Shown: positions 6,628 through 7,839 of the stretch, piece after piece
How positions within the stretch are numbered: the stretch's first letter is position 1
Layout of the letters: the number at the start of each line of letters is the position of its first letter
Origin: Promethearchaeota archaeon
Lineage (GTDB): Archaea; Asgardarchaeota; Lokiarchaeia; Sigynarchaeales; SOKP01
Length of the DNA: 7,839 nt
Assembly (NCBI GenBank): GCA_030620005.1
Contig: JAUXAJ010000246.1
Span: 1 to 7,839, forward strand
Direction: 5' to 3'
Made by a program: the position numbers and the translations under genes
Notes under the pieces: generated by a model
The model's input: the letters and a program-made list of their open reading frames with translations, nothing else
What the model was told of the DNA's origin: nothing
The model's database searches: none

Positions 6628-7839
6628 ATGAGAGTTCATAATGAGATGTGCTTGTTTAAGATTTCTGTAAATAGATATTATAAGGATAGTCTTTTAAATC
6701 AACTTTCTAAAATAAACAATGTCCACGTTAAATCAAAACCTGAAATTAAATCAATTGCTGAGCTAAGTTCAAAATCTAAACATGATAAAGTATCTTCGGA
6801 AAAAATTCAAACATTAAGAGAAAATATTCTTAATCTATTTAAAAAACTATCGATCAATGAATCAGATATTCACAATCTAAAAGTTGAAAAAAAGGAAACT
6901 TTTGAGGGAAAAGACATAGAAGCATTAATTAATCATCTATTGGAAGAAATTAACTTTTATGCTAATCGTATAAACGAATTAGAACGATACATCGCAAAGG
7001 CAACCATAGAATTAGAAAATATTAACCTTATTAAAAGTTGCTACACTTTCTTAGAGAAATATAACCTAAATCGCTTTAATATCACATATTTTGACCAATT
7101 AAAGTTTAGAATTTTTTCTACATTTGAAAAAAACCTTAAAAATTTAGAGAATCTATTTGATTTTACTGTATTTCCAAACATATATCAATGGACAAAAATA
7201 TCTAACGATAGAATAATCTTTTTTGTAATTTATCCGATGGACAGAGAAGACGATTTAAAAGAAAGAATTCGTTTAATATACGCTGAAGAAATAAATATTT
7301 TAAAGAAATATTTAATGTACGACAAAATAAATTTTACAAGAATAGATAAAGAAATTGAGTTTATCGAAAAAACTCTTTCAAAATATAGGTTAGAAATAAA
7401 TCGCATAAGAGAAGACAACATTTTAAAATTCGCTGCCATTAACGAGGTAATTCAAAATCTTGAAGAATATAATTGGGTCGATCGTCAATTCGAGGAACTG
7501 TCTTCAACACATTTATCGCTTGATTTTTTTATTCCAATAAAAAATAAACAAGAAGTTGAAACAAGTCTATTAAAAACCCTTAGAGACAAAATAACAATAG
7601 AAGTAATAGATATAAGAAAGAAACCACCTGTCAAACGAAAAACGACTAAAAAGAAAAAAAGTTCCAAACGTGAAGAAGAAAAAGAAAGTAGCGGTATTGA
7701 ACAGGGTTTAAAAGAGGAGGATTTGAGAAAGGAAGCTCCAACTATAATGAAAAATCTCTTTTTCATTAAACCATTCGAAGCAATAACAAGAATGTATGGC
7801 ACGCCTGCTTATTCTGAAATAGACCCTACACCTTTTATT
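6628..7839 (+). CDS. atpI: A-type ATP synthase subunit I (membrane stator, V-ATPase a homologue), N-terminal part
   Basis: The 404 visible codons remain open to the window end, so the gene is cut off before its membrane domain. The family normally has a soluble arm of about 300-350 residues, then seven or eight membrane helices with the half-channel Arg. The visible part is the soluble arm. Long coiled-coil segments (about 55-140 and 205-275) flank alpha/beta lobes, with QWTKISNDRIIFFVIYPMD (187-205) a probable strand pair. The decisive signature is KPFEAITRMYGTPAYSEIDPTPF (381-403), matching the family pattern FE.(L/I)...YG.P.Y.EIDPTPF just before the first membrane helix. An unusual charged segment (331-369) begins KKPPVKRKTTKKKK and continues Glu-rich, between the arm and that signature. 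The start ATG at 6628 has AAGGTG six nt upstream and lies 14 nt after D. I is placed last, whereas it usually precedes K. Confidence 0.93.
   Translation, partial: MRVHNEMCLFKISVNRYYKDSLLNQLSKINNVHVKSKPEIKSIAELSSKSKHDKVSSEKIQTLRENILNLFKKLSINESDIHNLKVEKKETFEGKDIEALINHLLEEINFYANRINELERYIAKATIELENINLIKSCYTFLEKYNLNRFNITYFDQLKFRIFSTFEKNLKNLENLFDFTVFPNIYQWTKISNDRIIFFVIYPMDREDDLKERIRLIYAEEINILKKYLMYDKINFTRIDKEIEFIEKTLSKYRLEINRIREDNILKFAAINEVIQNLEEYNWVDRQFEELSSTHLSLDFFIPIKNKQEVETSLLKTLRDKITIEVIDIRKKPPVKRKTTKKKKSSKREEEKESSGIEQGLKEEDLRKEAPTIMKNLFFIKPFEAITRMYGTPAYSEIDPTPFI

Noticed and set aside
7230..7802. Minus-strand ORFs opposite subunit I (7230-7439 and 7485-7802)
   Set aside because: Subunit I reads continuously on the + strand through both and ends in its diagnostic signature; the antisense frames have no support.

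Overview
The window is the interior of one operon encoding an archaeal-type (A/V-type) rotary ATP synthase. All genes lie on the + strand and all read in one direction. In order they are: the C-terminal end of the proteolipid ring subunit K (1-102), C (181-1233), a small coiled-coil stalk subunit H/G (1355-1666), F (1666-1995), E (2014-2745), catalytic A (2729-4555), B (4558-5949), D (5966-6613), and the N-terminal 404 codons of the membrane subunit I/a (6628 to the window end). The window is truncated at both ends, inside K and inside I. No mobile element, CRISPR array, tRNA or rRNA was seen.

The DNA is clearly AT-rich and the proteins are rich in Lys, Ile, Asn and Phe. Few genes have Shine-Dalgarno sites, and those present are of the AGGTG type. 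There is a TATA-like stretch before the H gene, and GTG is used as a start. Together with the A-type subunit set this suggests an AT-rich archaeon, tentatively a Lokiarchaeia-like Asgard lineage. No taxonomic marker is present, so that placement is inference. An AT-rich bacterium with a V/A-ATPase cannot be fully excluded, although such bacteria normally have stronger ribosome binding sites and an I-K-E-C-F-A-B-D order.

The parts form one machine. A and B form the hexameric catalytic head. D and F form the central rotor shaft, which docks on the ring through C. K forms the ion-carrying ring. E and H form the peripheral stalks. I holds the stalks and carries the ion half-channels. Spacing is tight from H to I: H/F and E/A overlap, and the other gaps are 2-18 nt, so co-transcription and translational coupling are likely.

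The one substantial non-coding gap is 1234-1354. It holds an AT-rich, TATA-like half followed by a GC-richer half with short alternative hairpins, a 22-codon mini-ORF and the H ribosome binding site. This is the most likely place for an internal promoter and translational control.

Points worth a second look are the unusual gene order (H between C and F, E after F, I last), this leader region, an altered nucleotide-site loop in subunit B with a local sequence duplication, and a charged linker inserted in subunit I. No wholly new system was found; this is a known machine with lineage-specific details.
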